Source of the DNA: Candidatus Poribacteria bacterium
Lineage (GTDB): Bacteria > Poribacteria > WGA-4E > PCPOR2b
DNA: 47,486 nt
Direction of reading: 5' to 3'
Assembly: GCA_028819845.1 (NCBI GenBank)
Contig: JAPPKS010000015.1
Location: 65,081-112,566, forward strand
Numbering within the stretch: the stretch's first letter is position 1; the number at the start of each line of letters is the position of its first letter. The translations under genes were made by a program, and so were the position numbers. The notes under the pieces were generated by a model, which saw only the letters and a program-made list of their open reading frames with translations, made no database searches and was not told the origin of the DNA. Shown here in pieces: positions 15,932-24,264 of this stretch.

Positions 15932-16510
15932 GTGAAAGAGCGTCTCATAGTCTTTGGAAGGATAGCCTCGATGCTATCGCTGCTGGTTGGGGTTTCGGTT
16001 GTTTTGGTGAGTTGCGATGGGAAACAGAAGAAAGAGACCGCTGCGACGCCGTCAAAACAGGCGACGGCGACGATTAGTTCGGCGAGTGGCAGCGAGGTGA
16101 CCGGTACTGCGGTTTTCAAACAGAGCGGCGATTCAATCACCCTCACCGTTGAGATTCAGAACGCGGCGCCGGGACTTCACGCCGTTCATATCCACGAGGT
16201 CGGGGATTGCAGTTCGCCCGACGGGAAGTCGGCAGGCGGGCATTGGAATCCCACGGAAGTCGCGCACGGAGAATGGGGAGTCGGAGAATTTCACCTCGGC
16301 GACATCGGCAACATGACGGTCGGCGACGACGGCACCGGCAAAATCGAATTGACGACAGACAAGTGGGAGATGGGCACCGGCTCCATCCGAGACATTGTCG
16401 GAAAAGGTATCATCGTCCATGCGGACGCCGACGATTTTACGTCACAGCCGTCAGGGGCAGCGGGTGCGCGAATCGGTTGCGGGGCGATTGCGTTGGCGGC
16501 TTCGCAGTGA
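15932..16510 (+). CDS. sodC: Cu/Zn superoxide dismutase, lipoprotein
   Basis: 192 aa from GTG 15932, chosen for GGGAGG 6 nt upstream and because it yields an intact lipoprotein signal ending LVSC (lipobox Cys near residue 28). It converts superoxide to oxygen and peroxide in the periplasm or at the membrane surface. The copper ligands are in HAVHIHEVGDC. The bridging and zinc ligands are in GGHWNP, HGEWG and FHLGDIGN (His, His, Asp). The last copper His is in IIVHADADDF. The structural disulfide Cys residues lie in GDC and RIGCG. The arginine that guides the substrate is in GARIGCG. All key residues are intact. It is monocistronic. Confidence 0.95.
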   Translation: MKERLIVFGRIASMLSLLVGVSVVLVSCDGKQKKETAATPSKQATATISSASGSEVTGTAVFKQSGDSITLTVEIQNAAPGLHAVHIHEVGDCSSPDGKSAGGHWNPTEVAHGEWGVGEFHLGDIGNMTVGDDGTGKIELTTDKWEMGTGSIRDIVGKGIIVHADADDFTSQPSGAAGARIGCGAIALAASQ

Positions 16511-16565
16511 TGTGCGAGTCATGTGAAGGCGGGGGCGTTCCGATATTGCTGGCTGAACGATCAGG

Positions 16566-17048
16566 TCAATTAGAGTTCTGCCAGCCCCATACCTCGCTCC
16601 CGATTTGAGAAATCAGGTCGGTGAGTTCCGTATCGCCCGATTTTTTGGCGAGTTCAATCGCAGTTTCGTAATCATCAAGAGAGGCGAGGTTATGGTGCGC
16701 ATCACCCGTGCGTACGCCCCACTCGAACTTGGTTATCCCGCGATGGAGGTAGGCTAAAGCGTCATTTGGCTCAAGTTGAATAGCGGTGTCGTAATCAAGT
16801 ATAGCGGCGTCGTACTGTTTTAACGCCGCCTTCACGATGCCTCGACTGACATAGGCATCGGTATTGTCAGGCTCTAGTAGGATGATGGTGTCGTACTCTT
16901 GCAACTTCGCCTTCGCATCAAGCTCTTCGGGTGAGTCAGCTTGGCGTTCCACCTCGGCTTGGTAGATTCTAACACTTGCGGCAACCAGTCCGCAGACCAA
17001 GAAAACCACCGCAACACTCATCAACCACGATTTTATTTTATGCTTCAT
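16566..17048 (-). CDS. Membrane-anchored tetratricopeptide-repeat protein
   Basis: 160 aa from ATG 17048, preferred to an upstream in-frame start at 17087 because TAGGAG sits 6 nt before it. One N-terminal membrane helix (LMSVAVVFLVCGLVAASVRI) is followed by two or three TPR units: YDTIILLEPDNTDAYVSRGI, AAILDYDTAIQLEPNDALAY and a third ending SLDDYETAIELAKKSGD. TPRs are protein-binding scaffolds; the partner is not evident. It ends GSEVWGWQNSN, without the secreted-protein tail. It is convergent with sodC. Confidence 0.85.
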   Translation of the reverse strand: MKHKIKSWLMSVAVVFLVCGLVAASVRIYQAEVERQADSPEELDAKAKLQEYDTIILLEPDNTDAYVSRGIVKAALKQYDAAILDYDTAIQLEPNDALAYLHRGITKFEWGVRTGDAHHNLASLDDYETAIELAKKSGDTELTDLISQIGSEVWGWQNSN

Positions 17049-17352
17049 CTGTTCTCCTATTTTGAAAAAACCAAAATTCGTCGTCATCGGTCAACGCTAA
17101 GTCGGTAATTCTAACACAAAACGAGAGAAATTGAAAGAAAAATTTCATCCAGAATCAAAGACAATGCTCGCACTGCTATTCAATCTTTAGTCCCCGCCTT
17201 ACCTAAGGATGGCGTCGGCTCGGTAAAATAGAACGAATGAAAAACAGCTAGGGTTACATTTCGATTTCGTAGGGTGTCGCGATTCAGAGACCGCTCCTAC
17301 CCAGCGTTTTAGCTGAAGAGAACTTACAATAATCACCTCCAACAGAATAACC
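17049..17352. other. Divergent intergenic region
   Basis: 304 bp between the leftward TPR gene and the rightward phosphotransferase gene. No repeat, RNA or clear promoter seen. Confidence 0.4.
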
Positions 17353-18453
17353 TTGTCCGCTGACCTTTCCGCAACAATTGAACAGATCGCCGACCATCTC
17401 CGGGTTGATGCCGCCAGCCTCCAGATAACGTCCGTTCGACACGGCAGGCTTGAACGCAACAATGTCTGGCGGTTGAATACGCCTGAGACGGACTATATCC
17501 TCAAACAACATCTCATCGCTCACCCGGTAGGGAAAACGGCTTACTCCCCATTTCACATTGAAACTGCGGTACTCCCAATTTTGCATCGGGCTGGCTGCTG
17601 CGTCCCTCAAGTTGTATGGAAGTCTCAAGTCGATTCGATGCTGCTGTTGGAATCGTGCGGTGAAAACACGCTCGACGACCTCGCACAAGCGTCGCCCGCC
17701 GAAATCCGCGTGCCGATTACGCGGAATGCGGTTCGGGAATTCTGCCGTTTGGAAGTCGCGTTTGCCAACTGTGCAGAGGCCATCCAACCTTACATCTATC
17801 CGTCAGGTTCGCCCATCGATGATACGCTGGACGGGATGTTGGACCGTGGCAGAAAGACCATGGAGTATCTAGCTTGGTTGAACGGCGGACCGATGCGTCC
17901 GGATGAGCAGGCGATTGTGGACGAGGTTTGGGAGCACATGTCGAACTGTCTGCACAATACGGAAGCACGGTTGGGAAGCTTGGATTACAACGCGCTGAAC
18001 GTGGTGGTCAATGGGGACAGACCGGCTTTCATCGATTTTGCGAGCGTTGGTTGGGACTGGGGCGAGCGGCGCCTGGTTCAAACGTTCAGTAGTCTCGGAG
18101 CGCATCGATCGGGCGGACGGTTTGCCAGCACCTTAAACCGGGAGGTTGTCGGCGAATACGCAACCCAGTCATCGCAGGGCCGATTGGACGAGGCTGAGGT
18201 TCGAGTGGATTATCACAATATACTCTTCTACCTCTCAATCATTCATCGGCTCTTGCAGGCGATCGCTCAACCGGAGCGTGAAGCGAGCAAATCTCTGCTG
18301 GATGCGTGGGGCAATGCCGAGCCTAGACTGCGGCAGGCGATAGACCTACTTGCAGATACTCCGCTGAGCGGCAACCCGTACGCCGCACGGCTCCGAAGCA
18401 TTGTCGGCGAATGGCGATCGGCTGCCGCGAAGAGCGGCGATTGGCAGCTATAA
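17353..18453 (+). CDS. Aminoglycoside phosphotransferase-family small-molecule kinase
   Basis: 366 aa. Members (APH, PF01636) transfer phosphate from ATP to small hydroxyl substrates such as choline, homoserine, methylthioribose or antibiotics. Seen: an N-lobe with RNNVWRLNTPETDYILKQ (ATP-site Lys), a C-lobe catalytic loop SLDYNALNVVV (Asp and Asn kept; the usual H-G-D reads S-L-D), and the metal-binding IDFASVGWDWG in place of DFD. The TTG start is uncertain: no ribosome site is visible. The substrate is unknown; the neighbours do not point to antibiotic resistance. A long antisense open frame at 18476-19315 follows but belongs to the HAD gene's shadow. Confidence 0.82.
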   Translation: MSADLSATIEQIADHLRVDAASLQITSVRHGRLERNNVWRLNTPETDYILKQHLIAHPVGKTAYSPFHIETAVLPILHRAGCCVPQVVWKSQVDSMLLLESCGENTLDDLAQASPAEIRVPITRNAVREFCRLEVAFANCAEAIQPYIYPSGSPIDDTLDGMLDRGRKTMEYLAWLNGGPMRPDEQAIVDEVWEHMSNCLHNTEARLGSLDYNALNVVVNGDRPAFIDFASVGWDWGERRLVQTFSSLGAHRSGGRFASTLNREVVGEYATQSSQGRLDEAEVRVDYHNILFYLSIIHRLLQAIAQPEREASKSLLDAWGNAEPRLRQAIDLLADTPLSGNPYAARLRSIVGEWRSAAAKSGDWQL

Positions 18454-18580
18454 AAACCACTGAAATACAACAGACATGCTTCTAATTTCAAACGGCCAGC
18501 GTCCCGAAGCGCGTTTTCATCGTTGCGGTGGCATTACCCGTTCGGGATTCGGCCAGCCGTTGCTCCTGACGCCGATCGGC

Positions 18581-19297
18581 TCACGCCTCGTCACGGTGTG
18601 CCTCTGCCAGCGCGGCCATCGACTCGAATCTGAAATCACAGTGCGGCATCGTTTCCGGCGGCATGGCGGCGCCGAACCCCTCCTTCCCCGCCCTGCGGTA
18701 GACGTGACAGCTGGTGAGCCCCGCGCGGTTCGCCGGGGCGTGGTCGTGGAACATGCTCTCGGCGGTGTGCAGGATCCCCGCTGGATTTATCCCCAGCGTC
18801 GAGAGCTGCTCTATCATGTAGCTGAAGTTCCTGTCGCTCGGTTTGTAGGATCCGATGTCCTCGGCCGTGAAGACCCCGTCAAAGACGACCCCGAGCTTTT
18901 TGTTGCTCCGCGCGAAGCTATCATTGTCCACATTGCTCAGCACGAAAAGGCGGTAGTGCTCCTTCAGATACCGCAGAGCTGGAGCGGAATCGCGAAACGC
19001 GGGCCACTGCCCCACCGATTGGCCGTACCGCACGCACTCCCGCCAATCGACCGGCAGCCGCCATTGCTCGGCCAGGCGGCGATACACTACCGCCAGCAAA
19101 TCGCAGTACCGCGCAGTGGGGGTGACGCGCTGCTGTGCCGATTCGTGGCGGGCATGCGCTTCGAGCACTTTGTCCCGACTCGGCTGGGTCTCGAGCCGAG
19201 TCGTCAGCGGGCGCAGCGCTTCAATAATGCCGGTCTCCCAGTCAATGAGCGTCCCGTATACATCGAAGGTAAGGGCTTGAAAGTCTCTGAGCCTCAA
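18581..19297 (-). CDS. HAD-superfamily hydrolase, haloacid dehalogenase type II-like
   Basis: About 238 aa. The nucleophile motif FDVYGTLIDWETG lies at residues 9-21 with this start. Motif II is VLSNVDND, the motif III Lys is in GSYKPSDRNF, and the final acidic motif is weakened to ESMFHDHAPANRAG. The type II dehalogenase pattern (D-x-Y-G-T-L) is clear. Substrates may be 2-haloacids or phosphorylated small molecules. I prefer TTG 19297 (AAAGGAT 8 nt upstream, and motif I then falls at the usual place). GTG 19351 is an in-frame alternative. It ends the leftward gene run that begins at 23627, 72 nt after the methyltransferase gene. Confidence 0.85.
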   Translation of the reverse strand: MRLRDFQALTFDVYGTLIDWETGIIEALRPLTTRLETQPSRDKVLEAHARHESAQQRVTPTARYCDLLAVVYRRLAEQWRLPVDWRECVRYGQSVGQWPAFRDSAPALRYLKEHYRLFVLSNVDNDSFARSNKKLGVVFDGVFTAEDIGSYKPSDRNFSYMIEQLSTLGINPAGILHTAESMFHDHAPANRAGLTSCHVYRRAGKEGFGAAMPPETMPHCDFRFESMAALAEAHRDEA

Positions 19298-19369
19298 CTG
19301 CCGATCCTTTCCTGAAAAGCGAACTCGGGCGGCGGTCAACCGCTGTGGCACACGATATTAGCGGTCCCC

Positions 19370-20137
19370 CTAGCCACGTTCCAACTTCTGGCAAACATAG
19401 ATAATCCCCGGATAAGGAACGACTGATTCGATTAGGATTTCATCACAGACTTCTAGGTTGGCGCTGCGTATCAGTTGCCGCCACAACTCAGGTGGATGGT
19501 GGTTTGGACGAATTTGCGCCGTTACGCCATACACCCCAACGGTTCGCTTGATTCGCTCCTCGACGTTTACATAACGGTATTTCCACTGCGGCACCGTCGT
19601 GTTATCTTTAATCAGCAGAATGCCGCCCGGTTTGAGCGAATCGGCGCAGGCGGCAAGAATCTGTCCTTGGGTTTCATCGGTAAAATAGGATAGAATATCA
19701 ATTAAAAGTAGCGCATCCCCCGGCGGTACCGGTATCTGCGCCACATCGCCGCACTGAAAGGTCACTTGCCCCAATTCGCGAGCCGCCATTTTGGCGATTG
19801 CAACGCGTACCGGGGACGCTTCAATGCCGAGAATCCTTGCCTTTCGCCGCAAGGCTGCCATTAGGCTGATTAGCCCGTACCCGGAACCCAAATCCACTAA
19901 CCGCTCCGCCGTGTCCGGAACATGCCGATCTATCGCCTTCAGGATGGGTTGTAGACATATCAGACGCGCCCAAATCTTCACCCGTTCGCGGACGGCGGTA
20001 TGGGTGTAACGATTCATTAGCCAGCGTACATCAGGGAGCGCCATCGGCCCCTCTCCGAACAGATACGACAACCTGTACAGCACCGGTGCGATCACGCTGT
20101 CAATCGCTGAACGCCGCTGGCTCCGTTCTATCCCCAT
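19370..20137 (-). CDS. Class I SAM-dependent methyltransferase
   Basis: 255 aa. Rossmann-type SAM-binding motif I VDLGSGYGLISL lies near residue 82. The acidic end of strand 2 is in ILGIEASPVRV. Motif GDVAQIP follows, then DALLLIDILSYF (motif IV region) and KPGGILLIKD, all in the expected order. The substrate is unknown. The first 10 nt overlap the end of the dioxygenase gene upstream, indicating translational coupling. A hydroxylase plus methyltransferase plus HAD phosphatase-like enzyme suggests modification of one small molecule, which is an inference from order only. Confidence 0.9.
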   Translation of the reverse strand: MGIERSQRRSAIDSVIAPVLYRLSYLFGEGPMALPDVRWLMNRYTHTAVRERVKIWARLICLQPILKAIDRHVPDTAERLVDLGSGYGLISLMAALRRKARILGIEASPVRVAIAKMAARELGQVTFQCGDVAQIPVPPGDALLLIDILSYFTDETQGQILAACADSLKPGGILLIKDNTTVPQWKYRYVNVEERIKRTVGVYGVTAQIRPNHHPPELWRQLIRSANLEVCDEILIESVVPYPGIIYVCQKLERG

Positions 20138-20919
20138 CGGTTCTCCGGCGGATCGAATAGAAACCCGTGGAACAGCTTGCGGCGCTCCTCAGACAAGCGG
20201 TTGTAAAAACTCTTGTCGTAACCCCAATGCTCCGGAGACGCCATCATCCAAGGGGGCTCATAGGCGTAATACAGCATGATGCGCGCGCCGTCGTCCCGCG
20301 TCCATGGACCCGCGGAATGCCAAAGCGCGTTATGAAATAGGATGGCGCTTCCGGCTGGCGCACAGAGTTGTATCGCGCCCGGAAATAGGTCGTTTCGTTT
20401 AAGCGCCGCTGAATCCGGCTCATGCACGGCTTTGTGGCTGCCGGGAACAACACATAGGTTGCCGCGCCCCGACTCCGTCATGTCGGTCAGATAGTATCCG
20501 ATTTTAAGCTGTAGCAGGGGGATTGGGGGACCCAGGTCGCGGTATCCATAGTCGCGGCCGTCTCTATGCCAGCCCATCCCGCGATCCCTTCCGCCGTACT
20601 CAACGATTGCGTCGGAGGCGTGATGGTGCGGACGTTCATGGAGCAGTTCCGTGACGTACGTAAACATCGGCGGATAATCGAGCATGTCCAGAAACAGCGG
20701 GTCGTCGTCCAGAATATAGAAAATGCGTGTGTTGCCGCCTTGAACATCTGTACGCCCGGTGTGCGGGATGTCACGTTCCTGAAGCCCCCGCCTACGCGTA
20801 ACCGCGGCGTGCAACGCTTCCAATAGGCGCGCGACAAGGTCCTTGCTCAGGAAACTTTCTAGAACAAGGTAACCGTTGTTGTCGAAGAAGAAGCGTTCTG
20901 ATTGCGTGAGTTCGGTCAT
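20128..20919 (-). CDS. Phytanoyl-CoA dioxygenase (PhyH) family protein
   Basis: 263 aa from ATG 20919, where the protein begins in typical family style (MTELTQSERFFFDNNGYLV). GTG 20967 is possible. The family are Fe(II)/2-oxoglutarate oxygenases that hydroxylate small molecules. Iron ligands are in GWHRDGRDYG (H-x-D) and the distal His in FHNALWHSAGPW. The 2-oxoglutarate-binding Arg follows in DDGARIMLYY. VVPGSHK is another family hallmark. All are intact, so the enzyme should be active. PhyH proteins are strongly expanded in Poribacteria and most lack known substrates. It overlaps the methyltransferase gene by 10 nt. Confidence 0.93.
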   Translation of the reverse strand: MTELTQSERFFFDNNGYLVLESFLSKDLVARLLEALHAAVTRRRGLQERDIPHTGRTDVQGGNTRIFYILDDDPLFLDMLDYPPMFTYVTELLHERPHHHASDAIVEYGGRDRGMGWHRDGRDYGYRDLGPPIPLLQLKIGYYLTDMTESGRGNLCVVPGSHKAVHEPDSAALKRNDLFPGAIQLCAPAGSAILFHNALWHSAGPWTRDDGARIMLYYAYEPPWMMASPEHWGYDKSFYNRLSEERRKLFHGFLFDPPENRWG

Positions 20920-20985
20920 GTTTGTCACGATTCGTCGGTGTGCAGTGTCATGTCGGTCAACGGACACCAGAAAGTGGAAGTGATA

Positions 20986-21378
20986 CTAGTCTTTTTCCGT
21001 TGGCGCGATCGCCGATTCAAGATTACCGAGGAATTCAATCGTTTCGCCCGTTGAGGGCTTTGTGGACTGAAACTTCTGTTGGTACGCTTTCAGCGCGCGA
21101 TAGAGACGGACGAGATTGGCACGCCGATCCGCGTTTGCGTCCCGAACACTCTCAAATTGAAAACGAACTTCCGCCTCCGAGACCCCATCCGGACGATGCT
21201 TCAGCAAATGCTCCTCGACCTTGTCCACCGCGCGCCCTGCCATCCAGTATCGTGCGCCTTCAACGCCGCCGAGCCGCATGTAGAGGAATATTCCTGCAGC
21301 TAGGATTAACATCCCAAAAATCAGCAAGAAACCCAGTACCCGCCGGTAGCAACCCTTCAGCTTATCCGTCCGCGCCAT
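20986..21378 (-). CDS. Small single-pass membrane protein, unknown
   Basis: 130 aa. Residues 15-33 form one membrane helix (LGFLLIFGMLILAAGIFLYM). The rest is a charged, probably helical domain (VDKVEEHLLKHRPDGVSEAE, ANLVRLYRALKAYQQKF). No catalytic motif and no family recognised. Its start lies 3 nt after the stop of the amidohydrolase gene, so the two are in one operon and probably coupled. It may anchor or regulate a partner; there is no direct evidence. Confidence 0.75.
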   Translation of the reverse strand: MARTDKLKGCYRRVLGFLLIFGMLILAAGIFLYMRLGGVEGARYWMAGRAVDKVEEHLLKHRPDGVSEAEVRFQFESVRDANADRRANLVRLYRALKAYQQKFQSTKPSTGETIEFLGNLESAIAPTEKD

Positions 21379-21381
21379 GGG

Positions 21382-22497
21382 CTACAACTCCCCTCCCCGA
21401 ATCGTTAAGTAGGGTTGCAGTTTCTGATTCCCGATAAGCACCGTACCGTGTGTGTCGCGAAACTCAAATTCGCCGGAGATGCAGTCAAAGACTGCGACAT
21501 CGGCGACCGTTCCAATCTTAAGATGTCCGAGTTCAGCTTCGCGCCGAATGGCTTTTGCCGCAGCGATGGTCGATTTCGCAAGTACCTCATCAAGAGAAAG
21601 CCCAAGATGCAAAAATTTGGACAACGTCGTTGGCAAATCGTACACGGGTCCGTTGATGTTGCCTGTATGTAGGTCGGTGCTGATCACATCGGAGATAAAT
21701 CCCTGTTCCATAGCGCGCTGCGCGACTTCGTAAGAGAAACTGCCCATGCCGTGCCCCACATCGAATATAACGCCGTCGTTTCGCGCCGACCATGCCTCGG
21801 GAATAACGCGCCCTTTGTCATCAATGATGCTATCGCCGCGTCCTTGAAAACAGTGCGTAATCACATCTCCCGGACGCATCAGTTTTAACACATCCGGCAG
21901 CGGTACGCCAGCGCCGATGTGGCACATCACGGGGGTATTTGCAAGCTCCGCCGCCTCAATCGCCAGCTTCAACGGCTCGACCCCGTTGCCGCCGACTTGC
22001 TCTGCCCCTTGACGCACCTTGACGCCGATTGTGATGTCCGGGTTTCGCATCAGCGTTTCGGCAACTTCGCCGGGATTCGCATATTCGAGTTCGTGCATCT
22101 CGCCGACCGGTCCGTAGACCAGACCGATACCGGAGATGTGGATGTAGGAGAGTACACGGGTTCGCGCGGGTTGCACGACATATTCTCGAAGGCCGGGAAA
22201 CGTCACCCAGCTTGAACTGCCGGCATCAACGATTGTCGTAACGCCCGTTGTCGTACAAACCGGATCGGCTTTGATTCCCCATGTCGTCACCCCTGCGTAG
22301 ACATGGGCATGGATATCCACCAAGCCGGGTGTAACGAATTTTTCAGTGACGAAAACCGTCTGCTTCGCCCGATTTGCCGGGATATCGCGCTCAATCGCGG
22401 CGACTTTGCCTTTGGCGATTGCCACGTCTCGCTGATGGTGCAGTTGCTGAGCCGGATCAATAACCGTTCCGCCTTTAAGCAGTATGTCGTATTTCAT
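21382..22497 (-). CDS. Amidohydrolase/deacetylase-family metallohydrolase
   Basis: 371 aa from ATG 22497; GTG 22512 is in frame. The fold is the amidohydrolase TIM barrel with an N-terminal beta sandwich, related to dihydroorotase. Metal ligands: VDIHAHVY (H-x-H), IGVKVRQ (Lys likely carboxylated), VMCHIGAG, VITHCFQG and ISTDLHTG (the catalytic Asp). The H-x-H...K...H...H...D set is complete. COG3964-type members act on N-acyl amino acids or cyclic amides, and annotation transfer between them is unreliable. It lies between queE and the small membrane protein, all leftward with short gaps. Confidence 0.9.
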   Translation of the reverse strand: MKYDILLKGGTVIDPAQQLHHQRDVAIAKGKVAAIERDIPANRAKQTVFVTEKFVTPGLVDIHAHVYAGVTTWGIKADPVCTTTGVTTIVDAGSSSWVTFPGLREYVVQPARTRVLSYIHISGIGLVYGPVGEMHELEYANPGEVAETLMRNPDITIGVKVRQGAEQVGGNGVEPLKLAIEAAELANTPVMCHIGAGVPLPDVLKLMRPGDVITHCFQGRGDSIIDDKGRVIPEAWSARNDGVIFDVGHGMGSFSYEVAQRAMEQGFISDVISTDLHTGNINGPVYDLPTTLSKFLHLGLSLDEVLAKSTIAAAKAIRREAELGHLKIGTVADVAVFDCISGEFEFRDTHGTVLIGNQKLQPYLTIRGGEL

Positions 22498-22521
22498 CTC
22501 GCTTGCCTTCACCCCGCGCTT

Positions 22522-23202
22522 TCACACACCGCGCCGGTTCCCCCAAATATCCACGTGCACCCTCGGCGAATAGCGGAAACCGTGTTCCTTGCAGACCTCC
22601 ACTAGCCATTCCTGTTTGGGTTGCAATTCTTCGGGGGTTGTACCTTGGGGCATTAGCACAATGGTTTCAGCCGGGATTGAGATTTCCGTTTGCAGTGCGT
22701 TGATTTCTTCGAGATCTTCGGGACGGTCGACGACAAATTTGACCTGGCAGGCGTATAGGTCGAGGAACTTCCGGATGACTTCGGGGCAAATGCGTCCCCG
22801 TTCATGCCGCCGAAAGTATCGATCATCCGGACGCGGATTGGAATTCCGCAGTTTTGGGCTCATCGAAATCAGGTGAGCCGCCACAGGGGCAAAGACGGTT
22901 GCATTGGTTTCGATTGTGATATGGTGGCCCTGCCGGTCGAGCGTTTGGCACAATTCCATTAACGCCTTGGCTTGGATAAACGGCTCGCCCCCCGTAATCA
23001 CAACATGTTTGCAACCGTACCGCGTGATTGCCGCTGCCGCTTCGGGGACGGATATGTCCTTGTTCTCCGGAGCCCACGATGTGTAGGGCGTATCGCACCA
23101 GATGCACCTCAAATTGCAGTAGCTCGTCCGGAAAAAAACCGACGGCGCTCCAATGAGTTTGCCCTCGCCTTGAATAGTATAAAAGAACTCACTGAACTTC
23201 AC
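22522..23202 (-). CDS. queE: 7-carboxy-7-deazaguanine synthase (radical SAM)
   Basis: 226 aa. QueE rearranges 6-carboxytetrahydropterin to 7-carboxy-7-deazaguanine, a step towards queuosine in tRNA and deazaguanine in some DNAs. Seen: FYTIQGEGKLIGAPSVFFR at the start, the radical SAM cluster CNLRCIWCD (C-x3-C-x2-C), ITGGEP (SAM contact), IETNAT, and a C-terminal SPRVHVDIWGNRRGV typical of the family. All are intact. No queC, queD or queF lies in the window, so the pathway is completed elsewhere or the gene serves another product. It is in a leftward run with the amidohydrolase gene, 24 nt away. Confidence 0.95.
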   Translation of the reverse strand: MKFSEFFYTIQGEGKLIGAPSVFFRTSYCNLRCIWCDTPYTSWAPENKDISVPEAAAAITRYGCKHVVITGGEPFIQAKALMELCQTLDRQGHHITIETNATVFAPVAAHLISMSPKLRNSNPRPDDRYFRRHERGRICPEVIRKFLDLYACQVKFVVDRPEDLEEINALQTEISIPAETIVLMPQGTTPEELQPKQEWLVEVCKEHGFRYSPRVHVDIWGNRRGV

Positions 23203-23243
23203 ATCTCATCCCTGTTTCGCTCAGAATTTTCACCCTGCAAAAC

Positions 23244-23627
23244 TTAGGAGCGCTGAAGAAGCTCGATTTGCACGCCGTCAGGTCCCTTGATGAACGCAAT
23301 CGTGAAGGACGGATTGATGACTATCGGATCGCCTTCAAACTCGGCGCCCCGAGCTGTCAACTCTTCTACAGCCGCATCCATGTCCTCAACGGCAAACGCA
23401 ACCTGGTAGACTCCCCACCGCAATTTTCCGCTGTTCGGTTCGACATCCTCCCCTGCAAGTTTGGGAGAGAAGAACAGTCTCTGCCCGCCAACTTCAAGCT
23501 GAACGATCGGCCGCCCTTTGACTTCCACCCGCGCCAGAACCGTGCCGCCAAACACCTTAACATAATAATCAACTGTCGATTCGAGGTCATTACAACGAAA
23601 GTGGACGTGATCGAATGTATACGCCAT
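23244..23627 (-). CDS. VOC (glyoxalase/bleomycin resistance) family protein
   Basis: 127 aa from ATG 23627, chosen over 23669 because AAGGAG lies 7 nt upstream. Two beta-alpha-beta-beta-beta modules make one metal site. Candidate ligands are His8 in FDHVHFRC, the Glu in VQLEVGG, and the Glu in GVQIELLQRS at the end. YQVAFAVEDMDAAVEEL is the classical start of the second module. Members include methylmalonyl-CoA epimerase, glyoxalase I and extradiol dioxygenases, and nothing here picks one. It precedes queE by 41 nt and may lead that transcript. Confidence 0.88.
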   Translation of the reverse strand: MAYTFDHVHFRCNDLESTVDYYVKVFGGTVLARVEVKGRPIVQLEVGGQRLFFSPKLAGEDVEPNSGKLRWGVYQVAFAVEDMDAAVEELTARGAEFEGDPIVINPSFTIAFIKGPDGVQIELLQRS

Positions 23628-23806
23628 TGTGATTCTCCTTATGAATGACAAATGATGGGAATGTTTCATCCGGTTTTGCCCGCACTAAACCAAACCCCGC
23701 GGGCTTCGGAAGAATACGACTATTATAGACCAGAAGCAGAGCGAATGTAAATGGAATTCGCCCCGCCAGATTGAAGCGAAATACCTTCACTCGGACTCAT
23801 TTTTGC

Positions 23807-23835
23807 TTGACAAGACAGAAATTATCTGTTATCAT
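23807..23835 (+). promoter_or_regulatory. Sigma-70 promoter of the cobalamin riboswitch transcript
   Basis: TTGACA at 23807-23812, 17-nt spacer, TATCAT at 23830-23835. It lies about 40 bp before the riboswitch and points at it. Only one mismatch to the consensus hexamers. Confidence 0.75.
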
Positions 23836-23876
23836 TGCGCTTGTACGGCAGCATTTTAAAACTGAATATTTATTCG

Positions 23877-24052
23877 ATTCAGGTGCTAGCAATCGTTTGC
23901 GATTGCGGAGAATAGGGAAGCGCGGTGAGAATCCGCCACGGCCCCGCCACTGTGAACGACGAGTAATCGTGTCCACGATGCCACTGTCCCAGCGCGTTGA
24001 GATGGGAAGGCGGACACGGGTTGTCGGTAGTCAGGAGACCTGCCTGAAGCGA
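23877..24052 (+). ncRNA. Cobalamin (B12) riboswitch
   Basis: The conserved core is easy to read: GGTGC near 23882, GGGAAGCGCGGTGAGAATCC at about 23925, GGCCCCGCCACTGTGAA, GCCACTGTCCC, GGGAAGGCGG, and GTAGTCAGGAGACCTGCC at about 24027. TTCAGG at the start pairs with CCTGAA at the end to form P1. These are the AdoCbl-riboswitch landmarks in correct order. A strong terminator (24140-24174) lies between it and the gene, so control is probably by premature termination when B12 is plentiful. Confidence 0.97.
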
Positions 24053-24139
24053 GTTTCACACAGAGTTTTCGCGGGAAGGCTGTGAACCAGAGACTTTGCT
24101 CCTTTTGCCGAAGCGGCGGCGTAGGAATAACGAACTGCA

Positions 24140-24174
24140 CCCCAGTTTTCTAAATGAAAACTGGGGTTTTTTTT
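24140..24174 (+). terminator. Intrinsic terminator of the riboswitch expression platform
   Basis: Perfect 11-bp stem CCCCAGTTTTC-TAAAT-GAAAACTGGGG followed by eight T. It lies about 90 nt after the aptamer and 90 nt before the start codon. Confidence 0.93.
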
Positions 24175-24264
24175 GTTTCTGGAGTCCGAAAAAAGGCTGT
24201 TTCCGTTAGCAGTCCTTCCACACCTCAAACGGTATTTTCCATATACGAAAGGACAGTCGAACCT

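Noticed and set aside
18476-19315. A 279-codon open frame on the plus strand
   Set aside because: It is antisense to the HAD hydrolase gene, which has all catalytic motifs. The translation is rich in Arg, Pro and His without domain character.
24154-24264. Upstream extension of the beta-propeller gene
   Set aside because: It begins inside the riboswitch terminator. The ATG at 24265 has a ribosome site and gives a proper signal peptide.
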